This document shows positions 45,621-53,770 of a DNA stretch of 64,000 nucleotides, piece by piece. Source of the DNA: Streptomyces flavofungini. GTDB taxonomy: Bacteria; Actinomycetota; Actinomycetes; Streptomycetales; Streptomycetaceae. A program made the position numbers and the translations under genes. The number at the start of each line of letters is the position of its first letter. Within the stretch, counting starts at the first letter, position 1. The DNA is taken from NCBI RefSeq assembly GCF_030388665.1, contig NZ_CP128846.1:3976001-4040000 (forward strand), read 5' to 3'. The notes under the pieces were generated by a model. It saw only the letters and a program-made list of their open reading frames with translations, had not been told where the DNA came from and did not search any database.

Positions 45621-46576
45621 AGTGCTCGCTCCCCCATCAGACCGGCCGCGCCCTTGGCGAGCATCTCGGCGGCGAGTTCCCGCCCGAGTGCCAGCGCCTG
45701 GTCGTGTGTCCCGGGCACGGGACCGGTGGTGGACAGCTGCACCAGCGTCGAGCCGTCGGTGGCACCGACGACGCCGCGCAGGCGCATTTCCTTGACAACC
45801 TGCCCGTCGGCCAGAAGGTCGGCCAACGCACCCACAGGTGCGCTGCAACCGGCCTCCAGGGCGGCGAGCAGGGATCGCTCGGCGGTCACGGCGACCCGGG
45901 TGTACGGGTCGTCGAGCTCGGCGAGCGCGGCGGCGAGTGACGCGTGGGTCGCGGCGCACTCGATCGCCAGTGCCCCCTGGCCGGGGGCGGGCAGAACGGT
46001 GTCGACCGACAGGAAGTCGGTCACCTCGTCGATCCGGCCGACGCGGTTGAGTCCCGCGGCGGCCAGCACGACGGCGTCCAGCTTTCCGTCGCGCACGTAT
46101 CCGATGCGGGTGTCGATGTTCCCGCGGATCGGGACGGCCTCTATGGACGTGCCGTGGTTGCGCGCGTAGGCGTTGAGCTGCGCCATCCGGCGCGGCGAGC
46201 CGGTGCCGACGCGGGCGCCGTCGCCGAGCTGCGCGAACGTCAGGCCGTCGCGGGCGATCAGCACGTCCCGCGGGTCCTCGCGCTCGGGCACCGCGGCGAG
46301 CGTCAACTCCTCGGGCTGCGCGGTCGGCAGGTCCTTCAGGGAGTGCACGGCGAAGTCGACCTCACCGGCGAGCAGCGCGTCGCGCAGCGCGGTGACGAAC
46401 ACACCGGTGCCGCCGATCTGCGCGAGGTGCTCGCGGGAGGTGTCGCCGAACGTGGTGATCTCGACGAGCTCGACGGGCCGCCCCGTCAGCTCGGTGACCT
46501 TCCTCGCCACCTGCCCGGACTGGGCCATGGCCAGCTTGCTGCGCCTGGTCCCGAGTCTGAGTGCCTTCTCGGTCAT
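45617..46576 (-). CDS. hemC: Porphobilinogen deaminase (hydroxymethylbilane synthase)
   Basis: A 319-residue enzyme. LRLGTRRSKLAMAQ opens the protein, VHSLKDLPT and the cofactor-binding Arg-rich loop (GTGSPRRMAQL) follow, and the dipyrromethane-cofactor cysteine is in LEAGCSAPVGA. It polymerises four porphobilinogens. It overlaps hemA upstream and hemD downstream by 4 bases each, inside the rex-hemA-hemC-hemD operon. Confidence 0.95.
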   Translation of the reverse strand: MTEKALRLGTRRSKLAMAQSGQVARKVTELTGRPVELVEITTFGDTSREHLAQIGGTGVFVTALRDALLAGEVDFAVHSLKDLPTAQPEELTLAAVPEREDPRDVLIARDGLTFAQLGDGARVGTGSPRRMAQLNAYARNHGTSIEAVPIRGNIDTRIGYVRDGKLDAVVLAAAGLNRVGRIDEVTDFLSVDTVLPAPGQGALAIECAATHASLAAALAELDDPYTRVAVTAERSLLAALEAGCSAPVGALADLLADGQVVKEMRLRGVVGATDGSTLVQLSTTGPVPGTHDQALALGRELAAEMLAKGAAGLMGERAL

Positions 46577-48243
46577 GCGCGGCCTCGCTTGGGTTCGTCG
46601 TTCTCGTGGAGCTGGTTGTGCTGGCCGCCGGCGTTGCTCAGCAGGTCGGCGCGGGAGACGGCGGCGACCGTCTCGGGGTCGAGGTCGAAGAGGGTGCGCA
46701 GGGCGTCGGCGTACCCGGCGCCGCCGGGCTCGCTGGCGAGCTGCTTCACCCGCACCGTCGGCGCGTGCAGCAGCTTGTCGACGACGCGGCGCACGGTCTG
46801 CGTGATCTCCGCGCGCTCCTTGTCGCCGAGTCCGGGCAGCCTGCCGTCGAGCCGGGCGATCTCGCCGCTGACGACGTCGGCGGCCATGGTGCGCAGCGCG
46901 ACGACGGTCGGCGTGATGTGCGCGGCCCGCTGGGCGGCACCGAACGCGGCGACCTCGTCGGACACGATGGTGCGCACGGCGTCCACGTCGGCGGCCATCG
47001 GCGCGTCGGCGGAGGCGTCCGCGAGGGACTCGATGTCGACCAGGCGCACGCCGGTGAGGCGGTGCGCGGCGGCGTCGATGTCGCGGGGCATGGCGAGGTC
47101 GAGCAGGTACAGCGCGGCGGCGCGGGCGGCCGGCACCATGGCGGGCGCCGGACGGCTCACCCGCACCGGGCCGCCCACGGCGGGGCTGTTGTCCACGAGC
47201 GCGGCGTGCTGCTCGTACGCGGTCTCGTCGCCGACGTGCGAACCGACGGGGCAGCCGCCCGCGTCCGGGACGGCGGTCCCCGCGGGCTCGTCGGTGCCGG
47301 TGTGCGGCGCGATCACGCAGTCGTCGTCATCGCAGGCGGAGCCGTCGTGACCGGCGCGCCCGCCGTCCCGTGCGTCATCCCGTACGTCGTCCCGTGCGGC
47401 ACCGACGCGTCCCGCGACCGCCGCCGTGACGTCGGCCGCCGTGAGGACGAGCCCCGTGGCGCCGGTGCAGGACACGGCCACGTCGGCACGTGTCAGCTCC
47501 CCGGCCACCTCGGCCATCGGCACGGCACGCGCGAGCACTCCCGTGCCGCCCTCGGTGAGGATCTCGGCCAGGCGCTCGGCCCGGTCCAGGGTGCGGTTGG
47601 CGACGACGACCTCGTCCACGCCGGAGCGCGCGAGCGTCGCCGCGGCCAGCGAGGACATCGAGCCCGCGCCGATCACCAGGGCGCGCTTGCCCTTGGCCCA
47701 GGCGTGCACGGGCTCGCGCCCGGCCAGCTGCTCCAGGCCGAAGGTGACGAGCGACTGCCCGGCCCGGTCGATACCGGTCTCCGAGTGTGCCCGCTTGCCC
47801 ACGCGCAGGGCCTGCTGGAAGAGGTCGTTGAGGAGGCGGCCCGCGGTGTGCAGCTCCTGCGCTCGCCCCAGCGCGTCCTTGATCTGGCCGAGGATCTGCC
47901 CCTCGCCGACGACCATGGAGTCGAGCCCGCACGCCACCGAGAACAGGTGGTGGACGGCCCGGTCCTCGTAGTGGACGTACAGATAAGGAGTGAGCTCCTC
48001 CAGGCCGACCCCGCTGTGCAGGGCGAGCAGCGTCGACAGCTCGGCAACGCCCGCGTGGAACTTGTCCACGTCCGCGTACAGCTCGATGCGGTTGCAGGTG
48101 GCGAGCACGGCGGCCTCCGCCGCGGGCTCGGCGGCCACCGTGTCGTGCAGCAGCCTGGCCTGCGCGTCGACGGTGAGCGCGGCCCGCTCGAGGACGCTCA
48201 CGGGGGCGCTGCGGTGGCTGAGGCCTACGACGAGGAGACTCAT
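46573..48243 (-). CDS. hemA: Glutamyl-tRNA reductase
   Basis: A 556-residue enzyme that starts the C5 pathway. SHRSAPVSVLERAAL and the catalytic Cys50 (VLATCNRIELY) are clear, as is VVGEGQILGQIKDAL and the NADPH Rossmann loop (VIGAGSMSSLAA). Compared with typical 420-470-residue enzymes, about 90 residues (280-370) are inserted in the NADPH domain, acidic and Cys-containing, including a Cys-Pro at 331-332. Rex lies directly upstream with a 4-base overlap. Confidence 0.93.
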   Translation of the reverse strand: MSLLVVGLSHRSAPVSVLERAALTVDAQARLLHDTVAAEPAAEAAVLATCNRIELYADVDKFHAGVAELSTLLALHSGVGLEELTPYLYVHYEDRAVHHLFSVACGLDSMVVGEGQILGQIKDALGRAQELHTAGRLLNDLFQQALRVGKRAHSETGIDRAGQSLVTFGLEQLAGREPVHAWAKGKRALVIGAGSMSSLAAATLARSGVDEVVVANRTLDRAERLAEILTEGGTGVLARAVPMAEVAGELTRADVAVSCTGATGLVLTAADVTAAVAGRVGAARDDVRDDARDGGRAGHDGSACDDDDCVIAPHTGTDEPAGTAVPDAGGCPVGSHVGDETAYEQHAALVDNSPAVGGPVRVSRPAPAMVPAARAAALYLLDLAMPRDIDAAAHRLTGVRLVDIESLADASADAPMAADVDAVRTIVSDEVAAFGAAQRAAHITPTVVALRTMAADVVSGEIARLDGRLPGLGDKERAEITQTVRRVVDKLLHAPTVRVKQLASEPGGAGYADALRTLFDLDPETVAAVSRADLLSNAGGQHNQLHENDEPKRGRA

Positions 48244-49007
48244 GCCGGCATCACGGCGGGAACGTCCCCGTCGGGTCCCTTGCGGTGCTTGTCCTTGGCC
48301 ACGGCGGGCCCGGCCGCGGCGTCGGCGCCGTCGGCGGCGGACTCCTCACCGGCCTTGCGCTGCTCGTGGAAGGCGAGGATCTGCAACTCGATGGAGAGGT
48401 CGACCTTGCGCACGTCGACGCCGTCGGGGACGGTCAGGACGGTCGGCGCGAAGTTCAGGATGGACGTGACGCCCGCGGCCACGAGCCGGTCGCAGACCTG
48501 CTGGGCGGCGCCCGCCGGGGTCGCGATGACGCCGATCGAGACGCCGTTGTCACCGATGATCTTCTCGAGGTCGTCCGTGTGCTGCACCGGCATCCCGGCG
48601 ACGGGCTTGCCCGCCATCGCCGGATCGGCGTCTATGAGGGCGGCCACGCGGAAACCGCGCGAGGCGAACCCACCGTAATTGGCGAGCGCGGCGCCGAGGT
48701 TACCGATACCGACGATGACAACCGGCCAGTCCTGGGTCAGGCCGAGCTCACGGGAGATCTGGTACACGAGGTACTCGACGTCGTAGCCGACACCCCTCGT
48801 CCCGTAGGACCCGAGGTAGGAGAAGTCCTTGCGCAGCTTCGCGGAGTTGACCCCCGCGGCGGCCGCGAGCTCCTCGGAGGAGACCGTGGGAACCGAGCGC
48901 TCCGACAGCGCGGTCAGAGCCCTCAGGTACAGCGGAAGCCTGGCGACGGTGGCCTCGGGAATCCCTCGGCTGCGGGTCGCCGGTCGGTGAGTTCGGCCAG
49001 TTGCCAC
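48240..49007 (-). CDS. rex: Redox-sensing transcriptional repressor Rex
   Basis: A 255-residue repressor that binds NADH or NAD+ through its C-terminal Rossmann domain (VVIVGIGNLGAAL) and DNA through an N-terminal winged helix (ARLPLYLRALTALSERS and GVNSAKLRKDFSYLGSYGTRGVGYD). When NADH is low it represses respiratory and heme genes; this pairing with hemACD is established in Streptomyces. GTG at 49007 with AGGAG 5 bases upstream. A Rex operator overlaps the promoter at 49085-49113. Confidence 0.95.
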   Translation of the reverse strand: MATGRTHRPATRSRGIPEATVARLPLYLRALTALSERSVPTVSSEELAAAAGVNSAKLRKDFSYLGSYGTRGVGYDVEYLVYQISRELGLTQDWPVVIVGIGNLGAALANYGGFASRGFRVAALIDADPAMAGKPVAGMPVQHTDDLEKIIGDNGVSIGVIATPAGAAQQVCDRLVAAGVTSILNFAPTVLTVPDGVDVRKVDLSIELQILAFHEQRKAGEESAADGADAAAGPAVAKDKHRKGPDGDVPAVMPA

Positions 49008-49084
49008 GGTGCTCCTGCGGGTAGAGCGGGGCTGAAGGCGGGCTGGCACCCGAAGTCGCGTCCCAAGACCGCCCCGTCGACAGC

Positions 49085-49113
49085 AGGCTATGTCTTTGTG
49101 AACGCGTGCACAA
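49085..49113 (-). promoter_or_regulatory. rex-hem promoter with overlapping Rex operator
   Basis: The inverted repeat TTGTG-N8-CACAA (49096-49113) matches the Rex operator consensus TTGTGAANNNNTTCACAA with one half imperfect. On the minus strand a -35 TTGTGC (49113-49108), a 17-base spacer and a -10 TAGCCT (49090-49085) fit around it, so Rex would cover the -35 and spacer. Confidence 0.8.
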
Positions 49114-49339
49114 AGATGGTGTCCGATTTGCCCGCCCAACGTGACCGGGGTCACGCACCCCCGGCGCACTTTCCTGGAACCGGCGCACGGCCAGCGACGA
49201 CACTCAACCGACGGGGGCAAAACCGCACACACTCCTCACGATCCTCGCCCCCGAGACCTCAAAACCGACCCCCGATGCTAAACGACTTTCCGGACAGCTC
49301 CGGACGTCACAACCGGCCATCAGGACCGACGGCACCGCA
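49114..49339. other. Gap between glutaredoxin gene and rex promoter
   Basis: No coding frame. I saw no second Rex operator and no strong terminator. Confidence 0.4.
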
Positions 49340-49627
49340 CTACCCCAGCAACTCCCGCCGCAGCCGCCCCTCGTCCACCCGCCAGAACGTGTGCTGCTCC
49401 CCGTCCACGAGCACCACCGGAATCTGCTCCCAGTACTCCTTGTGCAGCGCCTCGTCCACGGTGATGTCCTTCTTCTCCCAGGCGACGCCCAGCTCACCGC
49501 AGACGCGTTGGACCACGGCCTCCGCGTCGTCGCACAGGTGACACCCGGGCTTGCCGATCAACGTCACCAGGCGGTCGCCGGGCACCTTCTTCGCTGTGCC
49601 GCCACCACGGCGGAAAAGAGGACTCAT
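49340..49627 (-). CDS. Glutaredoxin-family protein
   Basis: A 95-residue protein with the thioredoxin-fold start VTLIGKPGCHLCDDA (redox CHLC) and a conserved Pro in QIPVVLVDGE. Such actinomycete glutaredoxin-like proteins probably use mycothiol or thioredoxin rather than glutathione. It is just upstream of rex, on the same strand, which suits a redox theme, but a 332-base gap separates them. Confidence 0.82.
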   Translation of the reverse strand: MSPLFRRGGGTAKKVPGDRLVTLIGKPGCHLCDDAEAVVQRVCGELGVAWEKKDITVDEALHKEYWEQIPVVLVDGEQHTFWRVDEGRLRRELLG

Positions 49628-49749
49628 GCCCCAAGCTTCCTACGCGGCTCCGCGCGCCGGCACCGGCCCGCACCGCGCCCCGGTGTGACCAGCGCGACAC
49701 GGATCGTTGACGGGTTCGAATCCCTCCATTCACAGGGGGACCGAACAGA

Positions 49750-50724
49750 GTGGCTATGCTCGACGGCATGGCCGCTCTCGGTTGGCTCCACCCCCGCAGG
49801 CGCTCCGCCACCGCGCGCAGCGTCCTGGCAGGCGAGGCCTCGGCGGAGGCAGCGCGCAAGTCGTCACAGGAGCTGGAAGAGCTCCACGGCCGGGCAGCGG
49901 ACGCCCCGCCCGACGAGACTGCACCCGAGGCCCCCGAGTTCCCGGTCGCCGGCGACGAGAAGGCCGCCGCGTTCTTCGACCTCGACAACACCGTGATGCA
50001 GGGCGCCGCCCTCTTCCACTTCGGCCGCGGCCTGTACAAGCGGAAGTTCTTCCAGCGCCGCGAGCTCGCCCGGTTCGCCTGGCAGCAGGCGTGGTTCCGG
50101 ATGGCGGGCATCGAGGACCCCGAGCACATGCAGGACGCCCGCGACAGCGCCCTGTCCATCGTCAAGGGCCACCGCGTCGCCGAGCTGATGTCCATCGGCG
50201 AGGAGATCTACGACGAGTACATGGCCGAGCGCATCTGGCCGGGCACCCGCGCCCTGGCCCAGGCCCACCTCGACGCCGGACAGAAGGTCTGGCTGGTCAC
50301 GGCCGCACCGGTGGAGACGGCCACGATCATCGCCCGCCGCCTCGGCCTGACCGGCGCCCTGGGCACCGTCGCCGAGTCCGTGCACGGCGTGTACACGGGC
50401 AAGCTCGTCGGCGAGCCGCTGCACGGCCCCGCGAAGGCCGAGGCCGTCCGCGCCCTGGCCGCCGCCGAGGGTCTGGACCTGGCCCGCTGCGCCGCGTACA
50501 GCGACTCCCACAACGACATCCCGATGCTGTCGCTCGTCGGACATCCCTACGCGATCAACCCCGACGCCAAGCTGCGCAAGCACGCCCGCGCCCGCGAATG
50601 GCGACTGCGGGACTACCGCACGGGCCGCAAGGCCGCGAAGGTCGGCATCCCGGCCGCCGCGGGCGTCGGCGCCCTCGCGGGCGGCACGGCGGCCGCGATC
50701 GCCCTGCACCGCCGCCGCCACTGA
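49750..50724 (+). CDS. HAD-IB family phosphatase
   Basis: A 324-residue protein of the phosphoserine-phosphatase-like subfamily. The nucleophile motif AAFFDLDNTVMQ, VTAAPVETATIIARRLG (motif II region) and AYSDSHNDIPML (motif III/IV) are all present. A C-terminal segment with GIPAAAGVGALAGGTAAAIAL could be a membrane helix. Members lie near bldN in streptomycetes; a role in cell-envelope or morphology is only inferred. GTG at 49750; ATG codons at 49756 and 49768 are alternatives. Confidence 0.82.
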   Translation: MAMLDGMAALGWLHPRRRSATARSVLAGEASAEAARKSSQELEELHGRAADAPPDETAPEAPEFPVAGDEKAAAFFDLDNTVMQGAALFHFGRGLYKRKFFQRRELARFAWQQAWFRMAGIEDPEHMQDARDSALSIVKGHRVAELMSIGEEIYDEYMAERIWPGTRALAQAHLDAGQKVWLVTAAPVETATIIARRLGLTGALGTVAESVHGVYTGKLVGEPLHGPAKAEAVRALAAAEGLDLARCAAYSDSHNDIPMLSLVGHPYAINPDAKLRKHARAREWRLRDYRTGRKAAKVGIPAAAGVGALAGGTAAAIALHRRRH

Positions 50725-51122
50725 CGGCACACCGCTCCCCAGGGCGACCACTCACAGTGACCATCTCGCGCGAAGGCCCCGGAACCTAGGCCTCCGCAGC
50801 CTCGCCGCGCGCGGAAACGACGGCAATCGTTCTGTCTTACCCGCCACGCCCCCCGCCAGTCCCGTTCGTTCAACTCGGCCACAACACGCCCCGCGCCCAC
50901 CCCGAATGCGCGCTAATCCGATCAACAACCGTTCAATAACCGGTGCTTGATCGACCGCCGATCGGTAACAGAAGCGACGTAATCGATGATTTGAGCAACT
51001 GGGTGTAGCGCTGCCTGTACGAAGCGTTATTCTCCTCAGACGCATAACGGACCGTGCACATCGCTACGACGGGTGAACGGTTCGGTACTGCAAGTGATGG
51101 AAGCTCTGCCTCTGGGAGTCCC
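50725..51122. other. Long upstream region of bldN
   Basis: A 398-base gap with no coding frame, more AT-rich from about 50910 onward (GATCAACAACCGTTCAATAACC). It is expected to hold the bldN promoter and developmental regulator sites. I saw GATCAA/TTGATC arms 21 bases apart and a CCGATCGG palindrome, but could not confirm a BldD box. Confidence 0.5.
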
Positions 51123-51896
51123 GTGTACCCACACGTCGGGGTTGACGCCTCGGGCCTGGCTACGCTGCGCGCGACGGTCGTGGACCGCCTGCGCGGCTTC
51201 GTCCCCACCGCGTACGCCGTCCCCGCCTTCGCCGTCCCGGCACCCGCCGGGCCGTGCTACGCCCTGGCGGACGGCGGTGCGGCTGTGACCAGACGGACGC
51301 GCTCCGCCGCCGCCACGACCACCCACCGCCGCCCCGCGGCGGACAGCGACAGCGCCCGCATGATGGAACTCGTCGAGCGCGCCCAAGCAGGCGAGTCGGA
51401 CGCCTTCGGCCGCCTCTACGACCAGTACAGCGACACCGTCTACCGCTACATCTACTACCGCGTCGGCGGCAAGGCGACCGCCGAGGACCTCACCAGCGAG
51501 ACGTTCCTCCGCGCCCTGCGCAGGATCGGTACGTTCACGTGGCAGGGCCGCGACTTCGGCGCCTGGCTCGTCACCATCGCCCGCAACCTCGTGGCCGACC
51601 ACTTCAAGTCGAGCCGCTTCCGCCTCGAGGTCACCACCGGTGAGATGCTCGACGCCAACGAGGTCGAGCGCAGCCCCGAGGACTCCGTCCTGGAGTCCCT
51701 GTCGAACGCCGCGCTCCTCGACGCGGTCCGCCGCCTCAACCCCCAGCAGCAGGAGTGCGTGACGCTGCGCTTCCTGCAAGGCCTCTCCGTGGCCGAGACC
51801 GCCCGCGTCATGGGCAAGAACGAAGGCGCGATCAAGACCCTCCAGTACCGGGCGGTCCGCACCCTCGCCCGACTCCTCCCGGACGACGCCCGCTAG
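51123..51896 (+). CDS. bldN: ECF sigma factor BldN (with N-terminal pro-sequence)
   Basis: A 257-residue sigma factor. Residues 1 to about 85 are a pro-sequence rich in Ala, Val and Pro (ends near RRPAADSDSARMMEL); in Streptomyces BldN this is removed to give the active form. Sigma region 2 reads AFGRLYDQYSDTVYRYIYYRV and ATAEDLTSETFLRALRRI; region 4 reads PQQQECVTLRFLQGLSVAETARVMGKNEGAIKTLQYRAV. It directs genes for aerial hyphae (chaplins, rodlins) and bldM. GTG at 51123 with GGGAG upstream; a hairpin terminator follows at 51945. RsbN is encoded just downstream. Confidence 0.95.
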   Translation: MYPHVGVDASGLATLRATVVDRLRGFVPTAYAVPAFAVPAPAGPCYALADGGAAVTRRTRSAAATTTHRRPAADSDSARMMELVERAQAGESDAFGRLYDQYSDTVYRYIYYRVGGKATAEDLTSETFLRALRRIGTFTWQGRDFGAWLVTIARNLVADHFKSSRFRLEVTTGEMLDANEVERSPEDSVLESLSNAALLDAVRRLNPQQQECVTLRFLQGLSVAETARVMGKNEGAIKTLQYRAVRTLARLLPDDAR

Positions 51897-51944
51897 CGCC
51901 GCCCGCACGGCGTCCCGCGACCCGACGTGACGCCCAACTCACCA

Positions 51945-51972
51945 TCCGTGACGGCCTGCTGGCCGTCACGGA
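51945..51972 (+). terminator. Terminator hairpin after bldN
   Basis: Perfect 12-bp stem TCCGTGACGGCC / GGCCGTCACGGA with a TGCT loop, followed by CTTT. Confidence 0.75.
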
Positions 51973-52071
51973 CTTTGCCGAGCCCTTCGCGGTCCGATCA
52001 TCTTTCGTCCGTAACCCAAGTGCCGCGACGCTCGTTGTGCGGGATGCAGGCTCCCTGTGGTTGCGATCTGA

Positions 52072-52111
52072 CCCTCCCCGAGCTCCCCGAGAGCGGAGGG
52101 AGACCCCATGC
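52072..52111. repeat. Palindromic element between bldN and rsbN
   Basis: CCCTCC (52072) pairs with GGAGGG (52095), with an inner GCTC/GAGC stem; it ends in GGGAGACCCCATGC, shared with the insert inside argS. Confidence 0.5.
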
Positions 52112-52200
52112 GCTCACTCGAACGTGTGGAAGTGTTCAGGGCGTGCAACCCTCAGGACCCCCTGGGGAGTCGACCGTCATGACGAGAGGAGGTGCCGCCA

Positions 52201-53478
52201 GTGATCGCGAACGTATCGGCACACCGGCGGGCGAACGCCTTCGCCCAGGCCCTGGAGGAGCAGTCCGACCAGGACCCGGCGGCCGAGCAGCCCGAAGATT
52301 CCGCCGCGACCTCGGTGGCCGCCCGAGCCGACACCGCGCCCCCCGGCGCGGCCGAGCGCGACCGGATGCTCGCGCTCGCCGACGGACTCGCACGGCTGCC
52401 CGCGCCCCAGCTGGACCCCGAGGTCAAAGTGGTCCAGCGGGCCCAGCTGGTGGCCGCCATGGAAGCCATGTTCGCGGAGGGCACGGCGGCGGGCGACGGC
52501 ACAGGCCCTTCCGTACCGGAGCAGCGCTCCCGAAAAGGCGCCAAGGGCGCCCACCGGGCCGGCCCCCTGCGGAAACTCAAGCCACGCACCCGGCTGTCCA
52601 AAGGCATCGCCGCCGGCGGACTCACCGTGGGCGTCGCGGCCGGAGCCTTCGGCGGCGTGGCCGCGGCGAGCGGAGACGCCCTCCCCGGCGACTCGCTCTA
52701 CGGCCTCAAGCGCGGCATGGAAGACCTCAAGCTCGGCATGGCCGACAGCGACACCGACCGCGGCCGGCTCTATCTGGACCAGGCCTCGACCCGGCTCAAC
52801 GAGGCCCGCCGCCTGATGGAGCGCTCCCGCTCCGGCCACCTCGACCACGAATCCGTCGGCGAGGTCCGCCGCGCCCTCTCCGGCATGCGCCACGACGCCG
52901 CCGAGGGCCACCGCCTCCTCCTCGAAGCGTACGAACGCGACGGCTCACTCGGCCCCATCCAGGCCCTGTCCGCCTTCACCCAGTCCCATCGCGGCAGTTG
53001 GAGCGCCCTGCGCGACAAGCTCCCCGTCCAGCTCGGCGACGTCGGCGAGCAGGTCAGCTCCGTCTTCGACGCCATGGAGCAGGAAGTCGAGCCGCTGCGC
53101 TCCCTCTTGCCCAGCAGCAAGCCCGACAAGGGCGGCTCCCCCGACCAGGGCCCCCGCCAGGGCTCCTCCACCGGCACCCACCGCGAGGGCCCCACCCCCC
53201 GCGACTCCGACGACTCCGGCCGCGACCAGTCCCCGCACAAGCCGAAGCCGTCCTCGTCCGGCCACAAGGAAAGCCAGGAAGGCCTCCTCCCCGGCGTCAC
53301 CGACGGTCTCCTCGACCCGCCCGCCGAGAAGGCCCCCTCCTCCCCCTCCGACACCCACGAGGACAAGAAGAGCCCCAGCACCAAGCACCCCAAGCCCGGA
53401 AGCCCGGAAGTCACCCTCCCGCCCCTGCTCCCCGGCCTCCTCCCGGAACTGGGCATCGAGGGCGAAGACCAGAAGTAA
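52201..53478 (+). CDS. rsbN: Anti-sigma factor RsbN-like membrane protein
   Basis: A 425-residue protein with an N-terminal cytoplasmic sigma-binding region (AHRRANAFAQALEEQ, then DRMLALADGLARLPAPQLDPEVK), one transmembrane helix (about residues 139-158, GGLTVGVAAGAFGGVAAASG) and an extracytoplasmic DUF5667-type helical domain (ALPGDSLYGLKRGMEDLKLGMADSD). A long Pro/Ser/Lys-rich tail follows. It should hold BldN at the membrane until development. GTG at 52201 with GAGGAGGT upstream. The position directly after bldN supports the call; a perfect terminator follows. Confidence 0.9.
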   Translation: MIANVSAHRRANAFAQALEEQSDQDPAAEQPEDSAATSVAARADTAPPGAAERDRMLALADGLARLPAPQLDPEVKVVQRAQLVAAMEAMFAEGTAAGDGTGPSVPEQRSRKGAKGAHRAGPLRKLKPRTRLSKGIAAGGLTVGVAAGAFGGVAAASGDALPGDSLYGLKRGMEDLKLGMADSDTDRGRLYLDQASTRLNEARRLMERSRSGHLDHESVGEVRRALSGMRHDAAEGHRLLLEAYERDGSLGPIQALSAFTQSHRGSWSALRDKLPVQLGDVGEQVSSVFDAMEQEVEPLRSLLPSSKPDKGGSPDQGPRQGSSTGTHREGPTPRDSDDSGRDQSPHKPKPSSSGHKESQEGLLPGVTDGLLDPPAEKAPSSPSDTHEDKKSPSTKHPKPGSPEVTLPPLLPGLLPELGIEGEDQK

Positions 53479-53493
53479 CCCCTCCCCCAACCA

Positions 53494-53530
53494 CCGTCCG
53501 TCGGGCACCTCTCCCCAGCCCGACGGACGG
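53494..53530 (+). terminator. Terminator hairpin after rsbN
   Basis: Perfect 13-bp stem CCGTCCGTCGGGC / GCCCGACGGACGG with an 11-base loop. Confidence 0.75.
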
Positions 53531-53617
53531 CCTCTCTCCCCCCGCCCCGCATCACTTCGGCCGAAGCGGCCCGCACTGCCTGCCCGGTACACCTCCGGCC
53601 CACCTCGGCGAGGTTTT

Positions 53618-53765
53618 CAGCCCGTCCGGCGATTGAGGACGAGGCGCGAAGCGCCGATCGGGGGCAGCTGTCCCACCCGAAGGGGACACCCACCCCCGGG
53701 GTCCAGGGGCAGAGCCCCGGGACCGGAGAAGGGGCGGGACTGGGGAAAGCCCCGCAGGGCCCCCA
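53618..53765. repeat. Dispersed intergenic repeat, copy B
   Basis: Near-copy of 43812-43958 (same opening CAGCCCGTCCGGCG, same CCAGGGGCAGAGCCCC core and the same closing CCCCGCAGGGC). It lies between the convergent ends of rsbN and the acyltransferase gene. Confidence 0.85.
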
Positions 53766-53770
53766 CCGCC

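Noticed and set aside
49708..49726. GGGTTCGAATCCC, a T-loop-like string on the plus strand
   Set aside because: Flanking sequence does not fold as a tRNA; the stem mismatches after 3 bp.
50910..51122. BldD box upstream of bldN
   Set aside because: I looked for the published type of pseudo-palindrome but found only partial matches, so I do not assign a site.
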